Below, one piece after another: positions 34,770 to 44,767 of a DNA stretch of 64,000 bases. The stretch is from assembly GCF_949987535.1 (NCBI RefSeq), contig NC_080081.1:67849603-67913602 (forward strand), in the 5' to 3' direction. Made by a program: the position numbers and the translations under genes. Within the stretch, counting starts at the first letter, position 1. Each line of letters begins with the position of its first letter. This DNA is from Balaenoptera acutorostrata (taxonomy: Eukaryota; Chordata; Mammalia; Artiodactyla; Balaenopteridae). The notes under the pieces are model-generated. The model was not told the DNA's origin and searched no databases. It was given only the letters and a program-made list of their open reading frames with translations.

Positions 34770-34880
34770 AGAAACTGACACATTATAAATGTTGCCATTT
34801 TTTCAAATGAATAAATTCAGACTTAAGAGAAGTAACTTGCTCAAGCTCATACAATCAGATAAGAATTACAAAAGTTTCTT
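34770..34880 (-). repeat. MIR SINE fragment, antisense
   Basis: CAAATGAATAAATTCAGACT, AAGTAACTTGCTCAAGCTCA, TACAATCAGATAAG follow antisense MIR. Confidence 0.6.
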
Positions 34881-35011
34881 GCCACTTACTTTCACTCTTT
34901 TCTTCTCCATAGTACATCTGACCTGCCATATAAGTCATTTAGTGGAGAGAATGTGACTCATGTAACTTTTATTGTCACAGTACTTAAGAATTAAAAAAAA
35001 AATTTTAAACT

Positions 35012-35190
35012 AATGTTATTGAGTACTTGCTATGTATCCAACACTATTTTAAGAGATTTATATAAATTATATCATTTAAATGTGACAGTACTGTGAGTTA
35101 TATATATTATACCCATTTTCAGGTGAGGAAATGGAGAATTCCAGAGATTAACTTGCTCATATCACACAGGGGTAACTGACAACACACTGT
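35012..35190 (-). repeat. MIR SINE, antisense
   Basis: TTATTGAGTACTTGCTATGT, TATAAATTATATCATTTAAA, TATACCCATTTTCAGGTGAG, AACTTGCTCATATCACACAG follow antisense MIR in order. Its distal end runs toward the nearby CHR SINE. Confidence 0.75.
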
Positions 35191-35257
35191 AGCCATCTAA
35201 GGCATAAGCTAATGCGCTTACACACTAGGTTAACTTGCGATTCAAAAGAGGTATGCA

Positions 35258-35597
35258 GGGCTTCCCTGGTGGCGCAGTGGTTGAGAATCTGCCTGCTAAT
35301 GCAGGGGACACGGGTTCGAGCCCTGGTCTGGGAAGATCCCACATGCCACGGAGCAGCTGGGCCCGTGAGCCACAATTGCTGAGCCTGCGCGTCTGGAGCC
35401 TGTGCCCCGCGACGGGAGGGGCCGCGATAGAGAAAGGCCCGCGCACCGCGATGAAGAGCGGTCCCCGCACCGCGATGAAGAGTGGCCCCCGCTTGCCGCA
35501 ACTGGAGAAAGCCCTCGCACGAACCGAAGACCCAACACAGCCAAAAATAAATAAATAAATAAATAAATAAATAAGAAAATCCTTTAAAAAAAAAAAA
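35258..35597 (+). mobile_element. Long CHR SINE with an internal 24-bp duplication
   Basis: Near-consensus long SINE with box A TGGCGCAGTGG (35270-35280), box B GGTTCGAGCCC (35313-35323), a CpG-rich body, an (AAAT)n tail and a poly-A. Perfect 14-base target duplications AAAAGAGGTATGCA lie at 35244-35257 and 35598-35611. The body holds a tandem 24-base duplication (35443-35466 and 35467-35490, two mismatches) that lengthens the element. Its preserved CpGs suggest a fairly recent insertion. Confidence 0.96.
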
Positions 35598-35611
35598 AAA
35601 AGAGGTATGCA

Positions 35612-36344
35612 ATTGGTTGTTACTGAATCAAATTTTAATTGGCTTCTGGAAAATACATTTTCTTCCCTATGCTAAAGAGTTCAAAATGATGAGATTTTAT
35701 GAAAACTCGTGTGTGTGTGTGTATGTGTGTGTGTAGTGCCTGACTGTGCTATGTATATTTTAATAAGCTTTCTAACTTTCTGCCAACAATAATAGAAATC
35801 CTCAGTTAAAGCTGAACACACGGCTACTTGGGGAGCAGAAGGGCAGGGAGAGGGTCGGGGAGTTGATAACATTTCCAGCCTTCTTTGCAGCTAGCTGTGA
35901 CCCTGTGGAAAGTTCTGATCAATAGGATGTTAGGGAAATGATGTAAGTAAGTTCCAACACATACCTTAAAGGCAAGTGCAGGCCACTTCTGCCTTTCCTC
36001 CACCCTGCTTAAGACATGGATGTAGTGGCTGGAGGTACCACTGAGACCACAAGATTGAAGATTATTCCCTAGGAATGACGCTGTGGAAATCTCAAAGTAG
36101 CCTGAGTCCCAGACAGCAAATGATCCACCTCGCCAGTCCTGAACTCTAAATCCTAACTTCCACGTGAGAAAAAATTTATTTCTATCCACTTAAAGCACTG
36201 TTATTTTGGTTCTCTATCACATACAGCAAAATTTCATGATATTTATTTCTTAAGTATTTACTGATGAGTAAGGGAAAGCTAAGGAAGAAATAGGAAACAA
36301 CTGAAATATATTTTGAGGGATTTGTGGGTTAAGTATCAAGCCAT
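35612..36344. other. Unassigned DNA with a (GT)n microsatellite
   Basis: (GT)n with one interruption at 35709-35734. The antisense frame 35824-36189 (121 codons) has no recognisable domain. Confidence 0.4.
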
Positions 36345-36440
36345 AGAATCATGGAACCTCGGGGCTGGGAGGGATCTAACAGTTATCTAATCTATCCACA
36401 GAGGCCACACTCAATACCCCCTCCAAACTTAGCAAAGTCA
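36345..36440 (-). repeat. CR1/L3-like LINE 3' end trace, antisense
   Basis: ATAGAATCATGGAACCTCGG, GGCTGGGAGGGATCTAACAG and TATCTAATCTATCC resemble the antisense end of mammalian CR1/L3 elements. Short and degraded. Confidence 0.5.
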
Positions 36441-38362
36441 AGTCACAGGAAAACTATGAAAAAATAGGCTGAATTAGATGTACCTAAAATAAAGTGTGAA
36501 GCTTTGATACTTGTCAGAGCCACATCTATGAATTAAGTATGCATTACTTGGGTGGTGTATGTACAAGGCACTGATATAAACCTAAAATATGCTGGCTCTT
36601 TATGAGATGATGCAGGAGGGACAGAACTGCCGGAGTCACGGCCGAGGCCCAAAGGGGGATATTAATCAAAAGAAGATTTTCAGGGGCTCACATAGATTTA
36701 CCACTTGGTGCTACATCCAAAGACTTTATTTAGTTCATGGAATTCAGAATACTTTGCCTCAATTCTTAGGGACTTGGAGAAGCATTTTCTCCCACACATC
36801 CCTCACTGCATATCTCCAGTGATTTGCTTCATGGGAAGCAGGTCCAGATCACATGAGACTCATTATGGTTTTTCAAATATGTATATTATAAGAGTTGCAT
36901 TTACATGGTTATGCAGACAAGTCGAGAGTGAGGTCATTGTTGCTGCACAAAGTGACATTGTGGCTTATTCTCATGTTTATGCCAACTGTTCAGAAGGAAA
37001 AAACAGAAAATCAAAGATGCTGACTCCTTGATAATGCCTTAGGCAGCAGAAAGTTCAATACCATGCTCCTAATGGGTGCTACACAGCATCTGCCCAGAGG
37101 CCTGAGAAATGGTGAAACCCAGGCATTAGGCAGAGAGATTCCAGGAATTATGGTAAAACATCTTACTCCCTTCTGTTCCTCAAAGGGCAAGGATGTGTCA
37201 GAGGAGAACAAGCTGCCCTGGGAGCAAACAGGATCTTCATGCTTGACTCCTGGATTAGCCCAGCCCCCAGAGTACCAAGACTTGCACCAGCCCCACGGCA
37301 CCAAAGCAAGGCTTCCCCTCCATCTTCCTGAAAAATATTCTCAAAAACTGATTGTAAAAGGCCAACTTAAAAGATGCTCTAAAATCTGCAGAGGATTCAA
37401 TTCTCTTCATCTAACACAATTGCCTTTCCAAGCACTTGACTTTTTTATTCTCTTTCTTTTAAGACGTGATTTGTATGTTCCATTGAAGTGGAAATAAACT
37501 GTTACAAAATGTATTTTTGTAAAAAGCAGAACTACTTGGAAGGTCTTGTTTGATTTTCACTCTCCACTGGTCATGTGCCCAGAGCAATGCTGTTATGACC
37601 CATCAAATGTATTTTACTCCTTCAGAAGGGCCAAACTTAACTTACAGTGGATATGTCACAACTTACCAAAAACACAGGGATTAAACTGCACAGCCCTACA
37701 TCAATTGTATTTGCCACTTGCCATTATTTTTGTGTTGTAAGGAAAGTAATATTGGCCTTTTAGCAAAATAAAATTTACTCACTTAATAAACACTCTAAAT
37801 CTAATTATTTCGTTGGAGTTAAAGGCCAGGTATTTTACGATTTTCTTCCTGATAATAATATTTGTTTATTATAAAAAATGTATAAAGAAAAATTTTGTAA
37901 CTATGTGTGATGACGATTATTAATTAGTCTTATCATGGTGATAATTTCTCAATATATGTCAATTATATCTCAGTTTTTTAAAAGTTTAAAAAAATGCATA
38001 AAATACAAATAAATGTAAAGAAGAAATAAAACTCACTGTAATGCCATCATAGAAATGTAAAGAAATATTCTGGTAATTTTATATTTTAATATAGCCCATA
38101 TTTTATATTTAAAATTATATCACATCAGTTATCCAAGTTTTAGGACCTCATCTGTTTTCTTTGATATTTTCTTTGCATTCTCTTTTGCTACATGGACTAT
38201 ATTTTATTGAGTTTTAACTCTTTATATTTTTTTGGAAAAAATCTTCTAGCAGTAATGGTTAACGTTTCTTCTAAAATCATTTCATTATAGTGCTGCTCTA
38301 ACTGTCAAAATAAAGAATAAATGGATATCATTTAAGTCACTCCCTTTTATCAAACACACACA
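36441..38362. other. Apparently unique DNA containing a 144-codon frame
   Basis: The sense frame 37063-37497 (144 codons) is the longest non-repeat frame in the window. It starts MLLMGATQHL and ends at a TAA embedded in AATAAA. I recognise no domain. A weak CpG-bearing patch lies at 36620-36650. AATAAA motifs near 37493 and 37770 could end a transcript. Confidence 0.35.
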
Positions 38363-38450
38363 CAAAAGAAAATTTAAGCTTCCTCTGTCCCTTCTTATCA
38401 TGGTACCAAAAGAAAATTTAGGCTTCCTCTGTCCCTTCTTATCATGGTAC
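38363..38450 (+). repeat. 44-bp tandem duplication
   Basis: Two adjacent 44-base units (38363-38406 and 38407-38450) that differ at one base (AAGCTT against AGGCTT). Both end in ATCATGGTAC. The near identity points to a recent local duplication. Confidence 0.95.
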
Positions 38451-39559
38451 CTCCATAAAGTGCTATTCAGCATTATCTGTGAGTATTACAGAAACAGTGG
38501 TTAAAACACCTGGCACAAATCGTGGGAAGTAGTTCATGAGTTGATCTCTGTATAATTTGTAAGTTGAGTATAATCTGTCTGAATCTTTATTTGTGTGTTA
38601 TTTGTAAACAAATTATGTGAAATAATTCCAAAGAATAAGATGTATTTTGTCCACTACTAGAAGTATTTTTATCCAAATTCCTGCTCTAGTTTAAAAACAT
38701 AATTACTATTAAGTGACAGTTTACTAAATGAATTTGCCTGCTTGTCACCTCATACTTCTTTTCTTACTAGTCCCCTCCAATTCATTCTATATAGATAAAA
38801 CTAATTCTCTTATCTCTTTACTATTTTAAGGTTAACTGAGTTTTTTCCTTGTTTTCTTCCATTTTTTTCCTTCTAGCAGATTTACAATTTGTTCTTTTTC
38901 TTCTTTCTTTTTTTTTAAAGTGGTAACGCTTGACTTTTACCATGCATTTTTATTACTTAATGATTTCTGAAGTTAAAATTTTAATCTCACTCGTGAACAA
39001 CAGAAGCACCTTAGGTCCATGTTAACTTATTAGAGGAGGGATTGATTAGGCTTAAACACGGACGAAACCATGTTTGTATGCCTTCATGACTTTTTATTTC
39101 CTGGAGATAACAAGCTTGATCAAAAACTTTACTCAGCATGACCACTGATAACAGAGAAAGTCTTAATAAGCTTCAAATCACAATTCTTATGTTTTCTATG
39201 TATATGTCTCCACTTTTGATATTAATTAGTATCCTGGTCTCTGCCCATAATTAATTCATCCAAGCAGCCTAAGTACAATGACTTTAGTTTGAGAGAAGCA
39301 GGATTAAGCCTTTTAAGAATTACTCTATCAAATTAAATCTGTGTCATAAAGAGTTCTATGCATCTAGGAAGCAAAGGAGGGGAAGATGACCTAAGTCTGG
39401 CTGAGCTAAAGGAGCCATGGTAAGTCTTATGTTTATTCATATTATATTTTGAAAGGAAACTGAGAACTATTACATGCTGTCTTAAAACGTCAACTGCCTT
39501 ATTGCCTTGCAATTTTATTTAACATTTGTATTGGTATGCTGCTTTCATGTTCAAAGTCT
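38451..39559. other. Unassigned AT-rich DNA
   Basis: No repeat or frame of note. A GTAAGT donor-like site at 39420 stands alone. Confidence 0.4.
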
Positions 39560-39690
39560 TTTCAAGCTCCCCCAGAGTAGAAATCATGGGCTGCGGAGGT
39601 CTGCATTCTCCCAGGCAGCCAGCATAGCACACAGTGGTCACTCGGTAAATTTGTGATCATTGTGTCCAGGAGCAAATGAATACATGAGTT
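39560..39690 (+). repeat. L2 3' end fragment, sense
   Basis: AGAGTAGAAATCATGGG, AGCATAGCACACAGTGGTCA, CTCGGTAAATTTGTGATCAT resemble the L2 3' end. Confidence 0.5.
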
Positions 39691-40369
39691 AGTAAATGAA
39701 GGAAGATACAGGAGAAAAACTAATTGCAATGACCTGTTATTTTTTACCTAGGCTTTTTTGCAATTTTCTCACTATTATTTCATTTTAAAAATATTATTTA
39801 AATTTATTTAAAATTATTTGAATATATTATTCTGTTTAAAAAAGAACATGTGTCTTTTGTTTGCTTAACTCTTTTTGTGTGCTTGTATACTTGACAAATT
39901 TCCGAACTTCCCATTTTTGGATAGTGAGAGCTTTATAACATGCTAGCTTCTAGGGTGAAGCTCTCAGTTAAATCTCAGTTCAAATATAGAGCTTGCTTGC
40001 CACCACCATATTTTTCTTTGATTATTTTAAATAGCTTCATATTTGTCAGATAATTTTTTATTGATTTTTATTGATTTTCATACTAATCCAGTTCCATAAT
40101 GGTCCCTGAAGTGTCCCTGTCTGCTGAGGTACTAAGTTGACCACTATCTGCTTGTGATCTTGGGTCTCACACAGCCATTTAGCACCTGCACCCATCCCAG
40201 CTTTGCTCAACATCTTGTATAACTACTCTGTAGCAAGCCCTGCTGAATAGCTAAAGCAAAAGACTTATTCCAGTATCTAGTTTCCAACCCTGAACACTGG
40301 TCTTTTTCTGACTAATCACTTTTGCCTTTGTGGGTTATTGCCCCATTTCCTTTTCCCTTTTTTGTATCA
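39691..40369. other. Unassigned AT-rich DNA
   Basis: Nothing recognised. Confidence 0.4.
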
Positions 40370-41570
40370 AAAATCCTTGAGAATTTGTCTGTATTCAGTG
40401 TCTCCAACTCCTCACCACCTATTTTCTCTGAATCCCACCCTACCCACCACTCCCCTATGACTATTTTCAAGGTTGCTGATGACTTCCCAGTTATTAACTA
40501 AAATAGCTAATTCTCAAGTTTCATCTTTCTGCAATAGCGCTCAGCTCAGGTGCTCATCCCCTCTTTCTGCATGAGCCTCTCAGCGACACCTCTCCTACCT
40601 CACCCATTGCTCCTACTGTCTCCTTGGTTAGCTCCTCTTCTCCCACTGCTAATGGCTGAGTCTCCCAGAGCTTAGTCTTGGACCCCTTCTCCATCTTCCC
40701 TCCTTCCTTTGATGATCTCATCCAGACTCGAGACTTTAAATGCCAGCTGTATTCCAATGACTGCCTACTTGACAGAGCCATTGGACATAAACTACTCCAC
40801 CCAGCTCAACTGAGGGCAATTTTATACTTAAATTTCCTCAGGCCTGAAACTCTTAAAGTCATTCTTATGTCCTCTTTCTCTGACAGCTTATATCCAACCT
40901 CTCTGAAAATGCTATTGGCTCTAACATCAGAATGCATCCAGATCCACCACCTCCCACACCTCCACAGATCCCACCTTGATATAGGCCACCATCCTATCTC
41001 ACTTGGATTACCACAATAGTTCCTAACTGATCTCCTACTTCTATCCTTTTCCTACTGCAGTCTATTCTCAACAAAACAATCAGATAATTTTAAATATAAG
41101 TAAGGCGACACATCTTAAGTCTCCAGAGACTACCAATTTCACTAGAGAAATAGCCAAATTTCTTACGATGGTGTACCATTACTTCTCTGATCTCACTGCC
41201 TTGCTCACTTTATACTGACCTCTTGCTGTTTCTCCAACACATTAGGCATATGTCCAACTCAGGGCCTTTGCACTTGCTCTTTCCTTTGCTTGGAATGATT
41301 TAATCTCTTTTTTCTTTCATGTATTTGCTCGATCCCTCCTTTGCAATGAAAGTTACTCTGATGATATATTTTAAAATTATAATCTGCTCTCCACACTTTT
41401 ACCTCCTCTGCATTTCCCTTTCTCCTTTCTCTACTTTACTTTTAAATTTTTTTCCGTATAGTTTAACACTTTCTAACATACTACCTAATTTACTATTACA
41501 TTTATTGTCAATTGTTGTCTTACTTGGCACATACTAGGGACTCAATAAATATCTGCTCAATAAACATGGC
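40370..41570 (+). mobile_element. L2 LINE, sense, ORF2 3' half plus 3' UTR
   Basis: Ancient L2 with recognisable ORF2 order: the reverse-transcriptase motif region (a frame reading SQSLVLDPFSIF, the relic of the VPQGSVLGPLLF box, near 40660-40690), then TTGGATTACCACAATAGTTC, GCAGTCTATTCTCAACAAAA, CTCAGGGCCTTTGCACTTGC, and the 3' end GGCACATACTAGGGACTCAA plus TAAATATC. Many stops and frameshifts. Confidence 0.85.
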
Positions 41571-42639
41571 AAGACTATATTAATCAGCATTCTTAGAAAC
41601 AACAGAATCCACTTTAGCTAATTTGAGGGAAATTATTAGATAGTTCCCTTTATCTTTGGTACGACTGAGGTAAAAGTATAGAGAATCACTTTTTAGTAAG
41701 TCCCAGAATCACATGGTAACATTTTCTAGGTAAAGAAGCAGCCACTGCCATTACCCCGACCTATGATCAGGAAGCAACAAAATAAGGAAACTGTTGCCAC
41801 TATTTGAACCCAAGAAGAATCAGATTCTGTTGTCACCATTCTTGCCAGGATATCCCATCTCTTCACTCATGACTGCCACCATGGAAATGCCCACCTGGCT
41901 AAAACCTAGGTCATAGGTACAACCATAGCTGAAGGGCAATCTGATAAATATAGCTTTTCTCTTTCCAGTCTTTTGCCTTTGATTTCTCCAGGAAGATGTG
42001 CTGCAAGGGAGTGTGAGTGGGTGTGTCATAAGCCAGTTGCATTATGTATCACACCCCACCCTCGCGGCTACTCTACATCATAGAGTCACTAATCCTACAC
42101 TTAAACTTCCAAATAACAATTGCAATATTTTTGCTAACCATAATGCAACTTCCCTCACATAAATGAAAAGGTACAGACCTTCTCCTCAAAAGAGGAGATT
42201 CAAAATGCCATCAAACATTACAACCGTTTCTGGATGATCAGCTCTCCTCAAAGGTCCCTAAAGGATACATATACATATATATTACAAAATTTAAAATGTA
42301 TATATATAATAGTCAACTCTATTATCAGACTGGTTGTAAATATGTTTTCAGTTTTTCCTTCTCCCTCTTTTGACTTTTTACTTCTAAGATTTAAATTATT
42401 TATGTAATCATATGTGACAGTCCCCCTTTGGTTCCTTTTATACATCTTTTATACAACATTTTTATATCCAGCATCTTTTAATAATATAGTTTTTCTTAAT
42501 GGTATCATTTTAAAATATTTTAATCTATCTGGAATGTATTTGGGGATCTGGTCATGTTCGAACCTTATATATTCTATGTATAGTCCAACACATGTACTAT
42601 ATCTATTGGGCTAATATCACAGTGCTATAGGTTTTGATT
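41571..42639. other. Unassigned DNA, possibly a degraded repeat
   Basis: 41575-42030 has wording (ACAACAGAATCCACTTTAGC, then a medley of CAGGATATCCCATCTCTTCA) that resembles an old interspersed repeat, but I could not place a family. Confidence 0.35.
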
Positions 42640-43640
42640 TTTATTTGTTCATTCATTCAATACATTTTAGACAAGGTAGTTACAGTGCTAGGTGAAAACG
42701 ACAGCGAGAGATATCTTTATCATTACCTTCTAGGGATGGAAATAGTTAATAAATAGCAAGTAAAATAACTTCAGAAGGTAGAACAGTGTATCAGAGGAAA
42801 CAAATGGGATGCAGGGATTTAAAAAATAATAATACAAGAACACTCTCTTAATAGCAAGTTCAGGAGAGAGCTCTTTGCAAATGAGACATTTAAGCTGAGA
42901 GCCAAAGGATGAGAAGGCAACCAAGATGAAGGAGTTGGGCAGAGGACAGCTTGTTCTGCATGTCCTAAGAGGGAAAGACCGGCCACAAATTCAATGTGAT
43001 GAGAGCACCATGAGGGAGGCAGGAGTGGCTAGAGATTAGGTTGGAAGGATAGAGAAAGAAAGTCAAAAATTCTGTTTGAGACAAGTTAAGTTTGAAACTA
43101 CTAAATAGAGCTGTCAGATAAGCAGCTGAATATGTGAATTTGGATCTGGGATCAGAAGTGATAGTGGCATTTATAAAATTTTGGACATGTCTGAATATAC
43201 ATGATAGTCAAAGCTATGGACATGAATGGGATAGTCCAGAAGGAGGTTAGAAAGACACCCAGAGCCAAGCCTTTAGGAACTCCAGCATTTAGCATTTGAT
43301 AGAGGAGGAGATGCCGGCAAAGGAGATTATGAAGCAGAGACTGATGATTAGAAAATAAATACCAGAAAATTGTGTGTACCTGAAGGTAAGAGAGGAGATT
43401 TTTTTCAAAAAGAAAGGCACAATCACTTGCATTGAATGATGTTGGGAAGTCAAGTAAGATAAGGACTGAAGAGCATTCACTGGGCAAGTCACTGCTAACC
43501 TTGACAAAAGCGTTTTTCATGGAGTAACGGGCAAGGAGGCCAGCCTGGGTGAAGAGTGAGTGAATGACTAGGAAGGGAGTAGAGACCAGAGGAATGAAGG
43601 AAAGTAAGGGAGCAGATAGAGGGTAAGTTCATAGAGGAGG
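42640..43640 (-). mobile_element. L2 LINE, antisense, with reverse-transcriptase relic
   Basis: The antisense frame 43152-43520 (122 codons) preserves LILLDFPTSFNASDCAFL, the relic of the L2 motif A region (LLDLSAAFDTVDH-type), and NAGVPKGLALGVFL, the relic of the GVPQGSVLGP motif B region. The 3' end antisense signature TTCATTCATTCAATACATTT lies at 42650. It is broken and ancient, and oriented opposite to the L2 at 40.4-41.6 kb. Confidence 0.85.
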
Positions 43641-44219
43641 CTGTGAGGAAAGAAATGAGTTTTATTGTGGCTCATATTGTAGTTTTAATGGGAAATTAAA
43701 GTACATTATTTACTTTTAAGTATATTAGTGTGACGATGGAAATTATCTAATCAAGAGAGACTGATATTTTGATATCTAGGAATGTAAGTATCCCCTCAAT
43801 TGTTTTTCTTTTTTTATTTTTTTTCATAGAAAATATACTACCTATGTTTGTTATAATTATTGTAATGACATCATGAAAAGAGTATTTTTGCCATCTGAGC
43901 TACATGTGCAGGAAGGACACTGAGTGAAAATTACCTTGCCAATCCTAGTCAACACAAACAGCTGTGAGATATCATCATAAATGTTGATTTAAGTCATTAA
44001 ATTTTGGATTGACTTGTTATAAAGCAAAATGGTAACTGAAGCAATGTTTAACATTCATAACAGAAAATGAAAACAAACAAACAAACAAAAAACCCCCATC
44101 CTTGGTCAGTCTTGCTGCATGTAGTAAAATATTCCCTCATTTATTCGTTTTTTTTTTTTTTATGTATCTGTTCTTTTCGGATTCTCTTTTTTTTAATTTA
44201 ATTTAATTTTGTTTTATTT
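43641..44219. other. Unassigned AT-rich DNA
   Basis: Several poly-T and AAAC-type simple runs (44075-44090, 44147-44160). No gene features. Confidence 0.4.
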
Positions 44220-44352
44220 CTTTTTTTGCCTTTTTTTAAACATCTTTATTAGAGTATAATTGCTTTACAATGGTGTGTCAGTTTCTGCTTTATAACAAAG
44301 TGAATCAGTTATACATATACATATGTCCCCATATCTCTTCCCTCTTGCATCT

Positions 44353-44382
44353 CCCTCCCTCCCACCCTCCCTATCCCACCCC
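44353..44382 (-). other. G-quadruplex-type tract in the L1 3' UTR
   Basis: The plus strand carries seven runs of three or more C separated by one to three bases, so the L1 sense strand has seven G-runs. The same tract with six runs occurs at 13935-13960. Confidence 0.8.
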
Positions 44383-44767
44383 TCTAGGTGGTCACAAAGC
44401 ACTGAGCGGATCTCCCTGTGCTATGCAGCTGCTTCCCACTAGCTATCTATTTTACATTCGGTAGTGTATATATGTCCATGCCACTCTCTCACTTTGTCCC
44501 AGCTTACCCTTCCCCCTCCCCATATCCTCAAGTCCATTCTCTAGTAGGTCTGTGTCTTTATTCCCGTCTTGCCCTTAGGTTCTTCTGACCATTTTCTTTT
44601 TTTTTTTTTAGATTCCATATATATATGTTAGCATACGGTATTTGTTTTTCTCTTTCTGACTTACTTCACTCTGTATGACAGTCTCTAGGTCCATACACCT
44701 CACTACAAATATCGCAGTTTCATTCCTTTTTATGGCGGAGTAATATTCCATTGTATATATGTGTCAA

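Noticed and set aside
35258..35335. tRNA-like gene with box A and box B
   Set aside because: The tRNA-Glu resemblance is the SINE head. The cloverleaf is not preserved, and the sequence continues into the SINE body.
35157..35612. 151-codon antisense frame
   Set aside because: Antisense translation of a CHR SINE and its poly-A.
38363..38450. Start of a repeat array (satellite or CRISPR-like)
   Set aside because: Only two directly adjacent units without spacers, in a mammalian sequence.
39415..39426. GTAAGT splice donor
   Set aside because: No exon-like sequence, frame or acceptor accompanies it. Single donor matches are frequent by chance.
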